From Carbonactinospora thermoautotrophica (GTDB lineage: Bacteria; Actinomycetota; Actinomycetes; Streptomycetales; Carbonactinosporaceae), in contig NZ_JYIJ01000017.1 of NCBI RefSeq assembly GCF_001543895.1, positions 248,001 through 312,000 on the forward strand: a DNA stretch of 64,000 nt. Direction: 5' to 3'. Positions 1 to 7,880 of this stretch are shown piece by piece. The notes under the pieces are model-generated. The model saw nothing but the letters and a program-made list of their open reading frames with translations. It was not told the DNA's origin and did no database searches. How positions within the stretch are numbered: the first letter of the stretch is position 1; every line of letters starts with the position of its first letter. The position numbers were made by a program, and so were the translations under genes.

Positions 1-1649
1 CGTACGTGCCGGTCACCGTGGACCTGCGCGCGGCCGGCACGCTCGGCCTGGCCGGTCCCCGCACCCGGGTGGACGGCGTGGCCCGCTGGGTGGTGGCCCA
101 GGTGGCGGGCTGTTACTCACCGGCTGAGGTAGGGCTGGCGATCGCCGTCGGCGGCGGGGACCCGGCGGCCGGCTGGTGGTGGGCCCGGTGGCTGCCGCAC
201 CTGGGCGAGGCGCGGCTCGGCCTGGGCGGCGAGGCGACCCGACTGCTGGAGGCGCTGGCGGTGGGCGCGTCGCAGGACGCGGACACCCGCCCGCTCGTGC
301 TCGTCACCGACCTGGCCGGCCATCCGGCGCTGGGCGAGTTGCCGTCGCACGCGTGCGCGGTCGTGCTCACCGACGACGCCGATCGACTGCCGGCGACCTG
401 CGCGGCGCGCGTCCTGGTGACCGGGGAGGTCGGCACGCAGCTGCGGATCGAATGGCCCCTGGCGGAGCAGGACGGGGCGACCGGCGCGGCCCGGGCGGCG
501 CCGCTGCCCGGGCCGCTGGCCGACGTGCCGGTCGAGTGTGTGTCGGCGGCCTGGGCCGAGCGGTACGCGCGGGCGCTGGCGCCGCTGCGCGAGGCGCCGC
601 AGCAGACGCGGATGACCCAGAAAACGCTGTCCGACCAGGTGGACGGGGCCGGCGAACCGGTGCGGCTGGCGCGCCTGCTCAAGCTGGACCCGCCTCGGGG
701 GGCGCGGGGGGTGTCCCCCCGCACGGCGTGGAGCGAGCGGGTCGCCGCCCTGTGGCGGGGCGGCCGCAAGCCGATGGTGGCCGTGCTGGGTGCTGCGGAC
801 GACCGCCCGTACCCGGTGGACCTGCGCGCCGAGGGGCCGCACGCGCTGTTCGTGGGCCCGGCCGCGAGCGCCCTGCTGCGTGCCGTGCTCGTGTCGCTCG
901 CCGCGACGAACCGCCCCGCCGAGGTGGGGTTCGCCCTCCTGCCGGGCACGGCGGCCCTGGACGGGCTCCCCCACTGCGTGGGCAGCCTGCCGCCGGGAGA
1001 AGGGGCGCGGAGCCGCATCCGCGCCGAGCTGGCCCGGCGGGAGGAGTTGCTCAAGGACGCCGGGGTCGACGACTACCCGGCGTACCGGGCGGCCGGACAC
1101 CGGCTGCACCGCCTGGTGATCGCGGTGGACGACCTGAGCGGCCTGGCCGGACGCGACCCGGCCCTGCTGGACCTGCTCCAGGACGCCGCCGGGGACGGCC
1201 ACCGGCTGGGCGTGCACCTGCTCTGCGCCACCAGCCGGCTCACCGACGCGCTGCGGCCGGTGCGGGACCTCGCCGACCTGCGCGTGGTCGCGGGCCCGGC
1301 GGAGCCCGCGGCGGTCCGGGAGACGCTCGGCGTGGACCGGCCGGTGACCGGCCACCGGGCGTACGCGCGCAGCGGACCCGGACCGGTGGTGACGTTCCGG
1401 TACGCGACGGTGGACACCTGCCCCGGCGAGCCGGCCGTGGCGCCGCTGGACTGGGCGGCGCTGACCGGGGCGGCGCTGACCGGGGCGCGCGCCGTGGACC
1501 CCGGGAGTGACCTCGCCCTGCTGGTGGCGGCGGTCGCGGAGGCCGCCCGCGCCGAGGACGTCCCCCCTCCCCTGCCCCTGGCCACGGGCTGGCAAGGTGG
1601 CGGATGCGCGCCGGAATACCCCGGGAATCCGCCGCCCGGGCCGGGTTAG
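1..1649 (+). CDS. FtsK/SpoIIIE (EccC-like) domain protein, 5' end outside window
   Basis: The frame is open to the window edge, and the GTG at 6 sits inside a conserved domain start, so this is taken as the C-terminal part of a larger protein. Two repeated modules of the EccC/FtsK type can be seen: the first begins near PVTVDLRAAGTLGLAGP, the second near YPVDLRAEGPHALFVGP. Each has the strand-loop-helix where a P-loop should be, but the loop reads GPAASALLRAV rather than GxxGxGKS. The Walker B strand reads LVIAVDDL. The two visible modules therefore look unable to bind ATP, as is known for the degenerate ATPase modules of type VII secretion EccC proteins. The missing upstream part could carry an active module or an FHA domain. 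Family assignment is fairly sure; the role in type VII secretion is inference, because no esx or ecc neighbours are visible. Confidence 0.6.
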   Translation, partial: YVPVTVDLRAAGTLGLAGPRTRVDGVARWVVAQVAGCYSPAEVGLAIAVGGGDPAAGWWWARWLPHLGEARLGLGGEATRLLEALAVGASQDADTRPLVLVTDLAGHPALGELPSHACAVVLTDDADRLPATCAARVLVTGEVGTQLRIEWPLAEQDGATGAARAAPLPGPLADVPVECVSAAWAERYARALAPLREAPQQTRMTQKTLSDQVDGAGEPVRLARLLKLDPPRGARGVSPRTAWSERVAALWRGGRKPMVAVLGAADDRPYPVDLRAEGPHALFVGPAASALLRAVLVSLAATNRPAEVGFALLPGTAALDGLPHCVGSLPPGEGARSRIRAELARREELLKDAGVDDYPAYRAAGHRLHRLVIAVDDLSGLAGRDPALLDLLQDAAGDGHRLGVHLLCATSRLTDALRPVRDLADLRVVAGPAEPAAVRETLGVDRPVTGHRAYARSGPGPVVTFRYATVDTCPGEPAVAPLDWAALTGAALTGARAVDPGSDLALLVAAVAEAARAEDVPPPLPLATGWQGGGCAPEYPGNPPPGPG

Positions 1650-2011
1650 GATTTCCACCGCGACGAAATTTCCCGGCCTTTTTGAGAACCAGGTTTAGGC
1701 CAGCTTGGTGACGGGTAAAAAATTTGCTTTTCAAGCGGCCCGTCAACCCCGGCCGATCCGGTTCGACGGCTCCTCGCGGCCCGTTCCCGCCTGACCGCTC
1801 GCGCAGCGCGATCCTCCAGCCGAGGGGTCAGGTAACGCGGCTCATTCGATCAGGTAACAGAGTCACAGACATAGGTCACGCGACGATCACAAATCTTGCC
1901 CTCGACTAATGTTCGGCCTTGCATCGAGGAAAGGAAAGTAACAGACGCGTTTGGCAACCGCCGCCGGGGGCGTTCGCGCGTCACCGGCGGCTTTCTCGAC
2001 GGGGAGCCGCC
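1650..2011. promoter_or_regulatory. 362-bp leader and promoter region of the sugar ABC operon
   Basis: No gene is supported here. The stretch is clearly less GC-rich than its flanks and holds an A/T run (gggtaaaaaatttgc near 1715). It contains the direct repeat tcaggtaac at 1828-1836 and 1850-1858, 22 bp apart, which is two helical turns. Further GTCAC boxes lie at 1862-1866 and 1875-1879. A repeated box on one face of the helix suits a regulator of the downstream operon. The boxes also resemble the GTMAC half-sites reported for MtrA, but the spacing is not the usual one, so the regulator is not assigned. Confidence 0.4.
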
Positions 2012-3265
2012 TTGGCAGAAGTCGTCCTCAGGGACGTCAGCAAGATTTACGCCGACGGCACGCACGCCGTGCGCGGCCTCGACCTCAGCATCGCCGACGG
2101 AGAATTCCTCGTACTGGTTGGTCCCTCCGGCTGCGGCAAGACCACGGCGCTGCGCATGGTGGCCGGCCTGGAAGAGATCACATCCGGCGAGATCCGGATC
2201 GGCGGCAGGGTCGTCAACGACGTCCCGCCCCGGGATCGTGACGTGGCGATGGTCTTCCAGAGCTACGCGCTGTACCCGCACCTGTCCGTGCGGGAGAACA
2301 TCGCCTTCGGCTTGCGGCTCCGCAAGCTGCCCAAGGACGAGATCAACCGGAAGGTGCAGGAGGCGGCCAAGATCCTCGGCCTGGAGGAGTACCTGGACCG
2401 CAAGCCGCGCAACCTGTCCGGCGGCCAGCGGCAGCGGGTCGCCATGGGCCGCGCGATCGTGCGCAAGCCCCAGGTGTTCCTGATGGATGAGCCGCTGTCC
2501 AACCTGGACGCCAAGCTGCGGGTGCAGATGCGCGCGGAGATCGCCCGGATCCAGCGCAGGCTGGGCGTCACCACCATCTACGTGACGCACGACCAGACCG
2601 AGGCGATGACGCTCGGCGACCGGGTGGCGGTCATGAAGAAGGGCGAGCTGCAGCAGGTGGACGCTCCCCAGGTGCTCTACGACTACCCGGTGAACCTGTT
2701 CGTCGCGGGCTTCATCGGGTCGCCGGCGATGAACCTGTTCGAAGGCCGGATCACCACGGCCGGGGACGGGACGTACCAGCTGCTCGCCGGCAGCCAGCGG
2801 CTGCTGATCGAGCCGAAGGTGTTCGAGGCCCGGCCGGCGCTGTACGCGTACCTGGACCGGCCGGTCATCGTGGGCCTGCGGCCGGAGGACATGGAGGACG
2901 CGAGCCTGGTCCAGGCCCGGGAGGGGTGCACGCTCACCTCCACCGCGGACCTGGTCGAGGCGATGGGGTCCGACGTCCTGGTGCACTTCGGGATCGACGC
3001 GCCCAAGGTGGTGACCGACGACACCAAGGAGCTGGCCCGGGACGCGGGCACCGACGTGCTGGGCGCGCTGGACGAGCGCGGGCACTCGGTCCTGGTCGCG
3101 CGGTTCAGCCCGCGCACCCGGGTCCGGGAAGGGGGCCCGGTCACCGTGCACGTGGCGACCGACCGGCTGCACTTCTTCGACCCGAAGACCGGCACGTCGA
3201 TCTGGAACAGCGAGACCGCCGGGGCGGGGACCGCCTCGGCCCGGCGGTCCACCGGAGAAGGGTGA
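2012..3265 (+). CDS. ugpC: Sugar ABC transporter ATP-binding protein (MsiK/UgpC/MalK type)
   Basis: Cytoplasmic ATPase energising a CUT1-type carbohydrate importer, 417 aa. The Walker A motif GPSGCGKTT is at about residues 37-45, followed by a Q-loop (VFQSYALYPH), the signature LSGGQRQR, Walker B VFLMDEPLSNLDAKLR and the switch histidine in YVTHDQTEA. The C-terminal third is the MalK-type OB-fold regulatory domain (TOBE), including VIVGLRPEDMED. The TTG at 2012 is preferred because GGGGAG at 2001-2006 is well placed; upstream starts would run through the AT-rich leader. It is the first gene of a four-gene operon. In many actinomycetes one such ATPase (MsiK) serves several importers, so the substrate cannot be read from this subunit. 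Family sure, exact gene name less so. Confidence 0.9.
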   Translation: MAEVVLRDVSKIYADGTHAVRGLDLSIADGEFLVLVGPSGCGKTTALRMVAGLEEITSGEIRIGGRVVNDVPPRDRDVAMVFQSYALYPHLSVRENIAFGLRLRKLPKDEINRKVQEAAKILGLEEYLDRKPRNLSGGQRQRVAMGRAIVRKPQVFLMDEPLSNLDAKLRVQMRAEIARIQRRLGVTTIYVTHDQTEAMTLGDRVAVMKKGELQQVDAPQVLYDYPVNLFVAGFIGSPAMNLFEGRITTAGDGTYQLLAGSQRLLIEPKVFEARPALYAYLDRPVIVGLRPEDMEDASLVQAREGCTLTSTADLVEAMGSDVLVHFGIDAPKVVTDDTKELARDAGTDVLGALDERGHSVLVARFSPRTRVREGGPVTVHVATDRLHFFDPKTGTSIWNSETAGAGTASARRSTGEG

Positions 3266-3275
3266 GGGGTTGGAC

Positions 3276-4610
3276 ATGCGACGAGGCATGCTCAGCATCG
3301 TGCTCGGACTCGCCCTGGCCGCTACGGCCTGCGGCGGCAGTGGCGACAGCGGCGGCAGCGGCGGCGCCCAGCAGGGCGGCGCGCTGCAGGGCCAGCGGAT
3401 CACCGTCGCCGCCGTGTGGACCGGCGCGGAGCAGGACAACTTCAAGAAGGTGCTGCAGGCCTTCGAGGAGAAGACCGGCGCCAAGGCCGAGTTCCTGGCC
3501 ACCGGTGACAACGTCTCCACGTTCATCGGCACGAAGATCCAGGGCGGCCAGGCGCCGGACGTGGTGATGGTCCCGCAGGTCGGCGTGCTGCAGCAGTTCG
3601 CCAGGAACGGCTGGCTGGTGCCGCTGTCGGCGGACGTGGCGAAGGAGGTCGACGCGAACTACGCCAAGGTCTGGAAGGACCTCGGTACGGTCGACGGCAA
3701 GTTCTACGGCCTGTACTTCAAGGTCGCCAACAAGTCCACGATCTGGTACAACACCCAGGCCTTCCAGAACGCCGGCGTGCAGCCGCCGAAGACCTGGGAC
3801 GAGTTCGTCAGGGTGAGCCAGCAGCTCGCCGACGCCGGCACCGCCCCGATGTCGATCGGCGCGGCGGACGGCTGGGTGCTCACCGACTGGTTCGAGAACG
3901 TCTACCTCAGCCAGGCCGGCCCGCAGAAGTACGACCAGCTGGCCAAGCACGAGATCAAGTGGACCGACCCGTCGGTGACCAAGGCGCTCCAGACGCTGGC
4001 CGAGCTGTGGAGCAAGCCGAACTTCATGCCGGGCGGCCCGCAGACGGCCCTGCAGGTCGAGTTCCCCGACTCGGTCTCGCAGGTGTTCTCCGACGAGCCG
4101 AAGGCCGCCATGGTGTACGAGGGCGACTTCGTCGCCGGCAACATCGCCACGACCGGCAAGAAGGTCGGCCAGGACGCCAACTTCTTCCCGTTCCCGGCCG
4201 CCCCGGGCGGCAGCCAGGCCCCGCTGGTGAGCGCGGGTGACGCGGCCGTGGTGCTGAAGGCCGGCAAGAACCAGCAGGCCGCGCAGGAGTTCGTGAAGTT
4301 CCTGGCCACGCCGGACGCCGCGAAGGTGTGGGCCACCGCCGGCGGCTTCCTCTCCCCCAACAAGAAGCTGGACGCGAGCGCGTACCCGGACGACGTCACC
4401 CGGCAGATCGCCAAGCAGCTGATCGACGCGGGCGACGCGGTGCGGTTCGACATGTCCGACCAGGCCCCGGCCGCGTTCGGCGGCACCAAGGGCGCCGGCG
4501 AGTGGAAGATCCTGCAGGACTTCCTGGGCAACCTGAGTGACGTCCAGGGCGCTGTCCAGACGACGGCGCAGCGGCTGGAGCAGGAAGCGACCAAGGCGTA
4601 CGGAAGCTGA
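3276..4610 (+). CDS. Extracellular sugar-binding lipoprotein of the ABC importer
   Basis: Family 1 extracellular solute-binding protein, 444 aa, the usual length. It begins with a basic n-region and hydrophobic stretch ending in LAATAC, so Cys19 is the likely lipidated residue; the -3 position is Ala instead of the more usual Leu. A low-complexity Gly/Ser linker follows the cysteine. The mature part shows typical features of sugar binders: WTGAEQDNFKKVLQAFEEK, PDVVMVPQ, and GKFYGLYFK followed by the STIWYNTQAF region. The ATG at 3276 is chosen over the TTG at 3270 because GAGG at 3264-3267 is then eight bases away. It lies 10 bp after the ATPase gene. The protein binds the substrate outside the membrane and hands it to the two permeases; its substrate is unknown. 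Confidence 0.9.
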   Translation: MRRGMLSIVLGLALAATACGGSGDSGGSGGAQQGGALQGQRITVAAVWTGAEQDNFKKVLQAFEEKTGAKAEFLATGDNVSTFIGTKIQGGQAPDVVMVPQVGVLQQFARNGWLVPLSADVAKEVDANYAKVWKDLGTVDGKFYGLYFKVANKSTIWYNTQAFQNAGVQPPKTWDEFVRVSQQLADAGTAPMSIGAADGWVLTDWFENVYLSQAGPQKYDQLAKHEIKWTDPSVTKALQTLAELWSKPNFMPGGPQTALQVEFPDSVSQVFSDEPKAAMVYEGDFVAGNIATTGKKVGQDANFFPFPAAPGGSQAPLVSAGDAAVVLKAGKNQQAAQEFVKFLATPDAAKVWATAGGFLSPNKKLDASAYPDDVTRQIAKQLIDAGDAVRFDMSDQAPAAFGGTKGAGEWKILQDFLGNLSDVQGAVQTTAQRLEQEATKAYGS

Positions 4611-4623
4611 GGCCGTGCCGAAC

Positions 4624-6009
4624 ATGGCAGCGAACAACGACCAGGCGCCGTCCGCGGGCGAGGCTTCGCCCGCGGACGGCGCCGCCGCCATCGCCGCGCG
4701 GGCGGGGAGACCGGGCCGGGGCGGCCTGCGCCCGCCCGGTTGGCTGGCGCTGGCGTTCCTGCTCCCGGCCCTGCTCATCCTGGGCGCGCTGGTCCTGTAC
4801 CCGATCCTGTACTCGATCGGGCGGAGCCTGTTCGACGCGTCCGGCACGCGGTTCGTCGGCCTCGGGAACTACGTGGACATGTTCACCGACCGGGCGACGC
4901 TGACCGCGATCCGGAACAACGCGATCTGGGTGGCCGTCGCGCCGACCCTGGTCACCGGGCTCGGCCTGATCTTCGCCGTGCTCACCGAGCGGGTACGCTG
5001 GGCGACCGCGTTCAAGCTGCTGATCTTCATGCCGATGGCGATCTCGTTCCTCGCCGCCGGCATCATCTTCCGGCTCGTGTACGAGCAGGACCCGCAGCGC
5101 GGGGTGGCCAACGCGATCCTGGTGGCCGTCCACGACACGTTCGCCGAGTCGTCGAAGTACCCCGGGGCGCGGCCTCGGGACACCAGGCTCCTGGTCAAGC
5201 AGGCCGACGGGTCTTATGCGACCGGGACCGCGTTGCGGACCGGCTCGACCGTGCAGTTCGGCCTGGTCGGCGTCGCGCCGACCAAGCTGCCGGAGGAGGC
5301 CCGGCCCGCCGCCGCCCCGCCGAGCGCCGGGAACGGCCAACTCGCCGGCACCGTGTGGCTGGACTTCGCGCTCGGCGGCGGGGGCCGGCCCGGGCAGATC
5401 GACCCCAGGGAGAAGGGCATGCCCGGGGTCAAGGTCGAGGCGATCCGGGACGGCAAGGTCGTCGACACCGCCGAGACCGGCCCGAACGGGGAGTTCCGGT
5501 TCAGCGGGCTGCCCGACGGCGGGTACACGCTGCGGCTCGCGGCCTCGAACTTCGCCCCGCCGTACAACGGCCTGTCCTGGCTCGGGCCCATGCTCATCAC
5601 CCCGGCGATCATCTCCGCGTACGTGTGGATGTGGGCCGGGTTCGCGATGGTGCTCATCGCGGCGGGCCTGTCGGCGATCCCGCGGGACGTGCTGGAGGCC
5701 GCGCGGGTGGACGGGGCGACCGAGTGGCAGGTGTTCCGCCGGGTCACCATGCCGCTGCTCGCGCCGGTGCTGGTCGTCGTCTTCGTCACGCTGGTCATCA
5801 ACGTGCTGAAGATCTTCGACCTGGTGTACATCATCGCGCCCGGCTCGGTGCAGCAGGACGCGAACGTGCTGGCCCTGCAGATGTGGCTGGTGTCCTTCGG
5901 CGGCGGGAACAACCAGGGGCTCGGCAGCGCGATCGCCGTGTTCCTGTTCCTGCTGGTAGTGCCCGCGATGCTGTTCAACATCCGTCGGTTCCGCCGGGAG
6001 AGTCGATGA
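4624..6009 (+). CDS. Sugar ABC permease (MalF/UgpA type) with inserted Cna-B-like domain
   Basis: Integral membrane permease of 461 aa, about 160 residues longer than the family norm near 300. TM1 is near residues 40-60 (LALAFLLPALLILGALVLYP) and further segments follow. The coupling EAA loop EAARVDGATEW is at about 357-367. The extra length sits between about residues 160 and 315 in an extracytoplasmic loop. Residues 240-305 of it look like a Cna-B/SdrD-B or carboxypeptidase-regulatory-like beta-sandwich: GTVWLDF, then GMPGVKVEAIRDGK, then GEFRFSGLPDGGYTLRL. ATG 4624 is preferred over GTG 4615 because GAGG at 4609-4612 is too close to the latter. The first codons contain a perfect hairpin (4644-4683). 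The gene overlaps the next permease by ATGA. Confidence 0.88.
   Translation: MAANNDQAPSAGEASPADGAAAIAARAGRPGRGGLRPPGWLALAFLLPALLILGALVLYPILYSIGRSLFDASGTRFVGLGNYVDMFTDRATLTAIRNNAIWVAVAPTLVTGLGLIFAVLTERVRWATAFKLLIFMPMAISFLAAGIIFRLVYEQDPQRGVANAILVAVHDTFAESSKYPGARPRDTRLLVKQADGSYATGTALRTGSTVQFGLVGVAPTKLPEEARPAAAPPSAGNGQLAGTVWLDFALGGGGRPGQIDPREKGMPGVKVEAIRDGKVVDTAETGPNGEFRFSGLPDGGYTLRLAASNFAPPYNGLSWLGPMLITPAIISAYVWMWAGFAMVLIAAGLSAIPRDVLEAARVDGATEWQVFRRVTMPLLAPVLVVVFVTLVINVLKIFDLVYIIAPGSVQQDANVLALQMWLVSFGGGNNQGLGSAIAVFLFLLVVPAMLFNIRRFRRESR
4644..4683 (+). promoter_or_regulatory. 18-bp perfect stem, 4-nt loop, inside the 5' end of the permease gene
   Basis: Bases 4644-4661 pair without a mismatch to 4666-4683, with loop GGCT at 4662-4665. 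The hairpin starts 20 nt after the chosen ATG and 33 nt after the stop of the solute-binding protein gene. No T-run follows, so it is not a classical intrinsic terminator. By analogy with malE-malF spacers, which hold stabilising hairpins, it probably protects the 3' end of the binding-protein mRNA and lowers permease output. The coding sequence tolerates it as SAGEASPADGA. The structure is seen directly; the function is inferred. Confidence 0.7.
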
Positions 6010-6932
6010 GTGACGCCGCGACCGCTGTCGAGCCGGGAGGCCGCCGGGAGAAGCCGGCCGCGCAGGCCCTGGGCGCCCCGCGACGCGGCTTCGCCTCCCG
6101 GGTGGTGAACCGCGTCGGCGGCGGGCTGGTCCAGGTCTTCTTGGCGCTCGTCGCCGTGTTCTGGCTGATCCCCACCTTCGGCCTGCTGATCGCCTCGCTG
6201 CGCACCGAGGCGGCGAACAGCGAGAGCGGCTGGTGGACGGTCTTCACCGAGCCCGCGCAGCTCACCCTGGAGAACTACGCCGACCTGCTCGCGAACCCCT
6301 CGATCATCGAGGCGTTCTTCAACACGTTCCTGATCACCGTGCCGTCCACGGTGATCATCGTCATCGTGGCGGCGCTGGCGGCGTACGCGTTCGCCTGGAT
6401 CGAGTTCCCGGGCCGGGACTGGCTGTTCCTCGCGGTGGTGGCGCTGCTCGTGGTGCCCATCCAGGTGGGCCTGATCCCGGTCGCGAAACTGTTCGGCGCG
6501 CTGGGGATCTTCGGCACGATCCCGGGCGTGGTGCTGTTCCACGTCGCGTACGGCCTGCCGTTCGCGATCTTCCTGCTGCGCAACTACTTCGCCGAGATCC
6601 CGCGCGACCTGTTGGAGGCGGCGCGCATGGACGGCGGCACCGAATGGACGATCTTTCACAAGGTGGTCATGCCGCTCGGCCTGCCGGCGATCGCGTCGCT
6701 GACGATCTTCCAGTTCCTGTGGGTCTGGAACGACATGCTGGTCGCGCTGGTCTTCTCCGGGCGCGGCTCCCAGCCGCTGACCGTGGCGTTGCAGCAGGAG
6801 GTCCGCCAGTTCGGCGCGAACTTCGACGTGCTCGCCCCGGGCGCGTTCCTCTCCCTGGTGGTGCCGCTGATCGTGTTCTTCGCCTTCCAGCGGTACTTCG
6901 TCCAGGGCGTGATGGCCGGCTCGGTGAAGTGA
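6006..6932 (+). CDS. Sugar ABC permease (MalG/UgpE type)
   Basis: Second membrane subunit of the importer, 308 aa, the normal family length. After a roughly 35-residue cytoplasmic tail, TM1 reads LVQVFLALVAVFWLIPTFG. Five more hydrophobic segments follow. The EAA coupling loop reads EAARMDGGTEWTIF and contacts the ATPase. The C-terminus ends in RYFVQGVMAGSVK, the common MalG-type ending. The ATG overlaps the stop of the upstream permease (ATGA), so the two are translationally coupled. It is the last gene of the operon and is followed 60 bp later by a strong terminator. Substrate unknown. Confidence 0.92.
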   Translation: MSDAATAVEPGGRREKPAAQALGAPRRGFASRVVNRVGGGLVQVFLALVAVFWLIPTFGLLIASLRTEAANSESGWWTVFTEPAQLTLENYADLLANPSIIEAFFNTFLITVPSTVIIVIVAALAAYAFAWIEFPGRDWLFLAVVALLVVPIQVGLIPVAKLFGALGIFGTIPGVVLFHVAYGLPFAIFLLRNYFAEIPRDLLEAARMDGGTEWTIFHKVVMPLGLPAIASLTIFQFLWVWNDMLVALVFSGRGSQPLTVALQQEVRQFGANFDVLAPGAFLSLVVPLIVFFAFQRYFVQGVMAGSVK

Positions 6933-6987
6933 CGCTCCAGAGCACAGCCCGTGCTCAGTGGTCACAATCCCGTCAGCGCGGGGAAAC

Positions 6988-7034
6988 GGAACCGCCCCGG
7001 CGGTCCCTCACGGGGATCGCCGGGGCGGTTTCCT
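6988..7034. terminator. Bidirectional terminator between ABC operon and toxin gene
   Basis: Bases 6990-7002 (aaccgccccggcg) pair perfectly with 7018-7030, and an inner tccc/ggga helix extends the stem. A short T-run follows on the plus strand and an A/T stretch on the other side. It lies between the convergent permease (stop 6932) and the toxin-like gene (stop 7033), so it can serve both. It shares the core ggtccctcac with a second hairpin at 7707-7745. Confidence 0.8.
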
Positions 7035-7269
7035 ATTTGCCCCACACGATGTCCCTGATGGTGATCAGCCCTTGCATGTCGTCGAAGTAGAACACCAGGC
7101 CGTACCCCCGCCGAACGACGCGACCCTGTTGCGCATATCGCCGCCGGCAGAGCGGCCCACACTCGTGGGATCCATCCTCATGCGTAACACCAGCGCGTCT
7201 AACGCTCGCCGTGCCACGCAGAGAGGCGCGCGCCGCTTTGGCCTGCGCGGTGTACTCCACCCGATACAT
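7033..7269 (-). CDS. RelE/ParE-like toxin candidate
   Basis: Small basic protein of 78 aa. It begins MYRVEYTAQAKAARASL, the beta-strand and alpha-helix opening typical of RelE/ParE toxins, and ends GYGLVFYFDDMQGLITIRDIV, the C-terminal hairpin of that fold. The middle (HECGPLCRRRY) is short and unusual. Its ATG (7269-7267) overlaps the stop of the DUF6247 gene (7271-7269) as ATGA, a typical antitoxin-toxin coupling. If functional it would be an mRNA interferase or gyrase poison held in check by its partner. It is at the lower length limit for the fold, so a degraded copy is possible. Fold assignment is by eye. Confidence 0.55.
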   Translation of the reverse strand: MYRVEYTAQAKAARASLRGTASVRRAGVTHEDGSHECGPLCRRRYAQQGRVVRRGYGLVFYFDDMQGLITIRDIVWGK

Positions 7270-7607
7270 CAGAGGGTGATCCTCCCGTCCGCGGCCCGGA
7301 TCTCGTGATGTCGTCGAACTCCGGCTCCCACGGGATGCCCCGCGGCCAGGAACTCCCGCTCCACGCGTTCCTTCTCCTCCCGCGCGCCCGGCACCTGGCA
7401 CAGTTGGGCACGCGGCCACCAGCGGATGACCACCTCGTGGGCGGGGTCGAGGTCGAACGTCTCCTTCGCCTGGTCGAGGGCGGCCCGCCAGCCAGCCTCG
7501 AACTCCGCCCGCCAGTCGGGGTCGAGGGCTTCCCGCACCGCGGCGGGGGTCTTCTCCACGCGGGGCGCGTAGGGGGTCACGACGGGGATGTCGTCGCTGT
7601 GGCTCAT
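7269..7607 (-). CDS. DUF6247 family protein, probable antitoxin
   Basis: 112 aa, acidic and helical. The core TPAAVREALDPDWRAEFEAG and ETFDLDPAHEVVIRWW matches the actinobacterial DUF6247 family, in which a PxxIRxxL motif is followed by a long helix and a xxxDLxPVxxxxxxWW segment. Such genes are usually found directly upstream of a small RelE-like ORF, as here. The ATG at 7607 gives a natural N-terminus with a short polar leader. It probably binds and neutralises the product of the overlapping gene and may repress the shared promoter in 7608-7700. The biochemical role is inferred from context. Confidence 0.6.
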   Translation of the reverse strand: MSHSDDIPVVTPYAPRVEKTPAAVREALDPDWRAEFEAGWRAALDQAKETFDLDPAHEVVIRWWPRAQLCQVPGAREEKERVEREFLAAGHPVGAGVRRHHEIRAADGRITL

Positions 7608-7706
7608 GCGGCCGATTGTGGCTGTCGGCCCTGCCAGCTACTGCCGGCCGCGACGGCTCGTCGCCCATGTGGGTGAGGGGTTGGCGCATACCCGCCACAT
7701 ACAACG

Positions 7707-7745
7707 AACCGCCCGGTCCCTCACCCGAGGAGACCGGGCGGCTTT
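7707..7745. terminator. Terminator-like hairpin upstream of the toxin-antitoxin pair
   Basis: Bases 7709-7718 (ccgcccggtc) pair with 7732-7741, loop 13 nt, followed on the plus strand by ctttgctgtt. No plus-strand gene ends just before it. The sequence ggtccctcac is shared with the hairpin at 6988-7034, and both have the same orientation, so the toxin-antitoxin pair sits between two related hairpins. Between 7608 and 7880 no gene is supported; the region must contain the divergent promoters for the pair and for the XRE regulator. Confidence 0.5.
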
Positions 7746-7880
7746 GCTGTTCCCGGCCGCGCGTGTCGGGCGTAGCCTGGGAGTGATCTCGACGTCCAGC
7801 AGGATATGGGACCGCTGGCCCGCGCGACAGCCCGCCGGGCGGCGGTTTCGTGTACCTGCCACCTGTGCCGGAGGTGGCCC

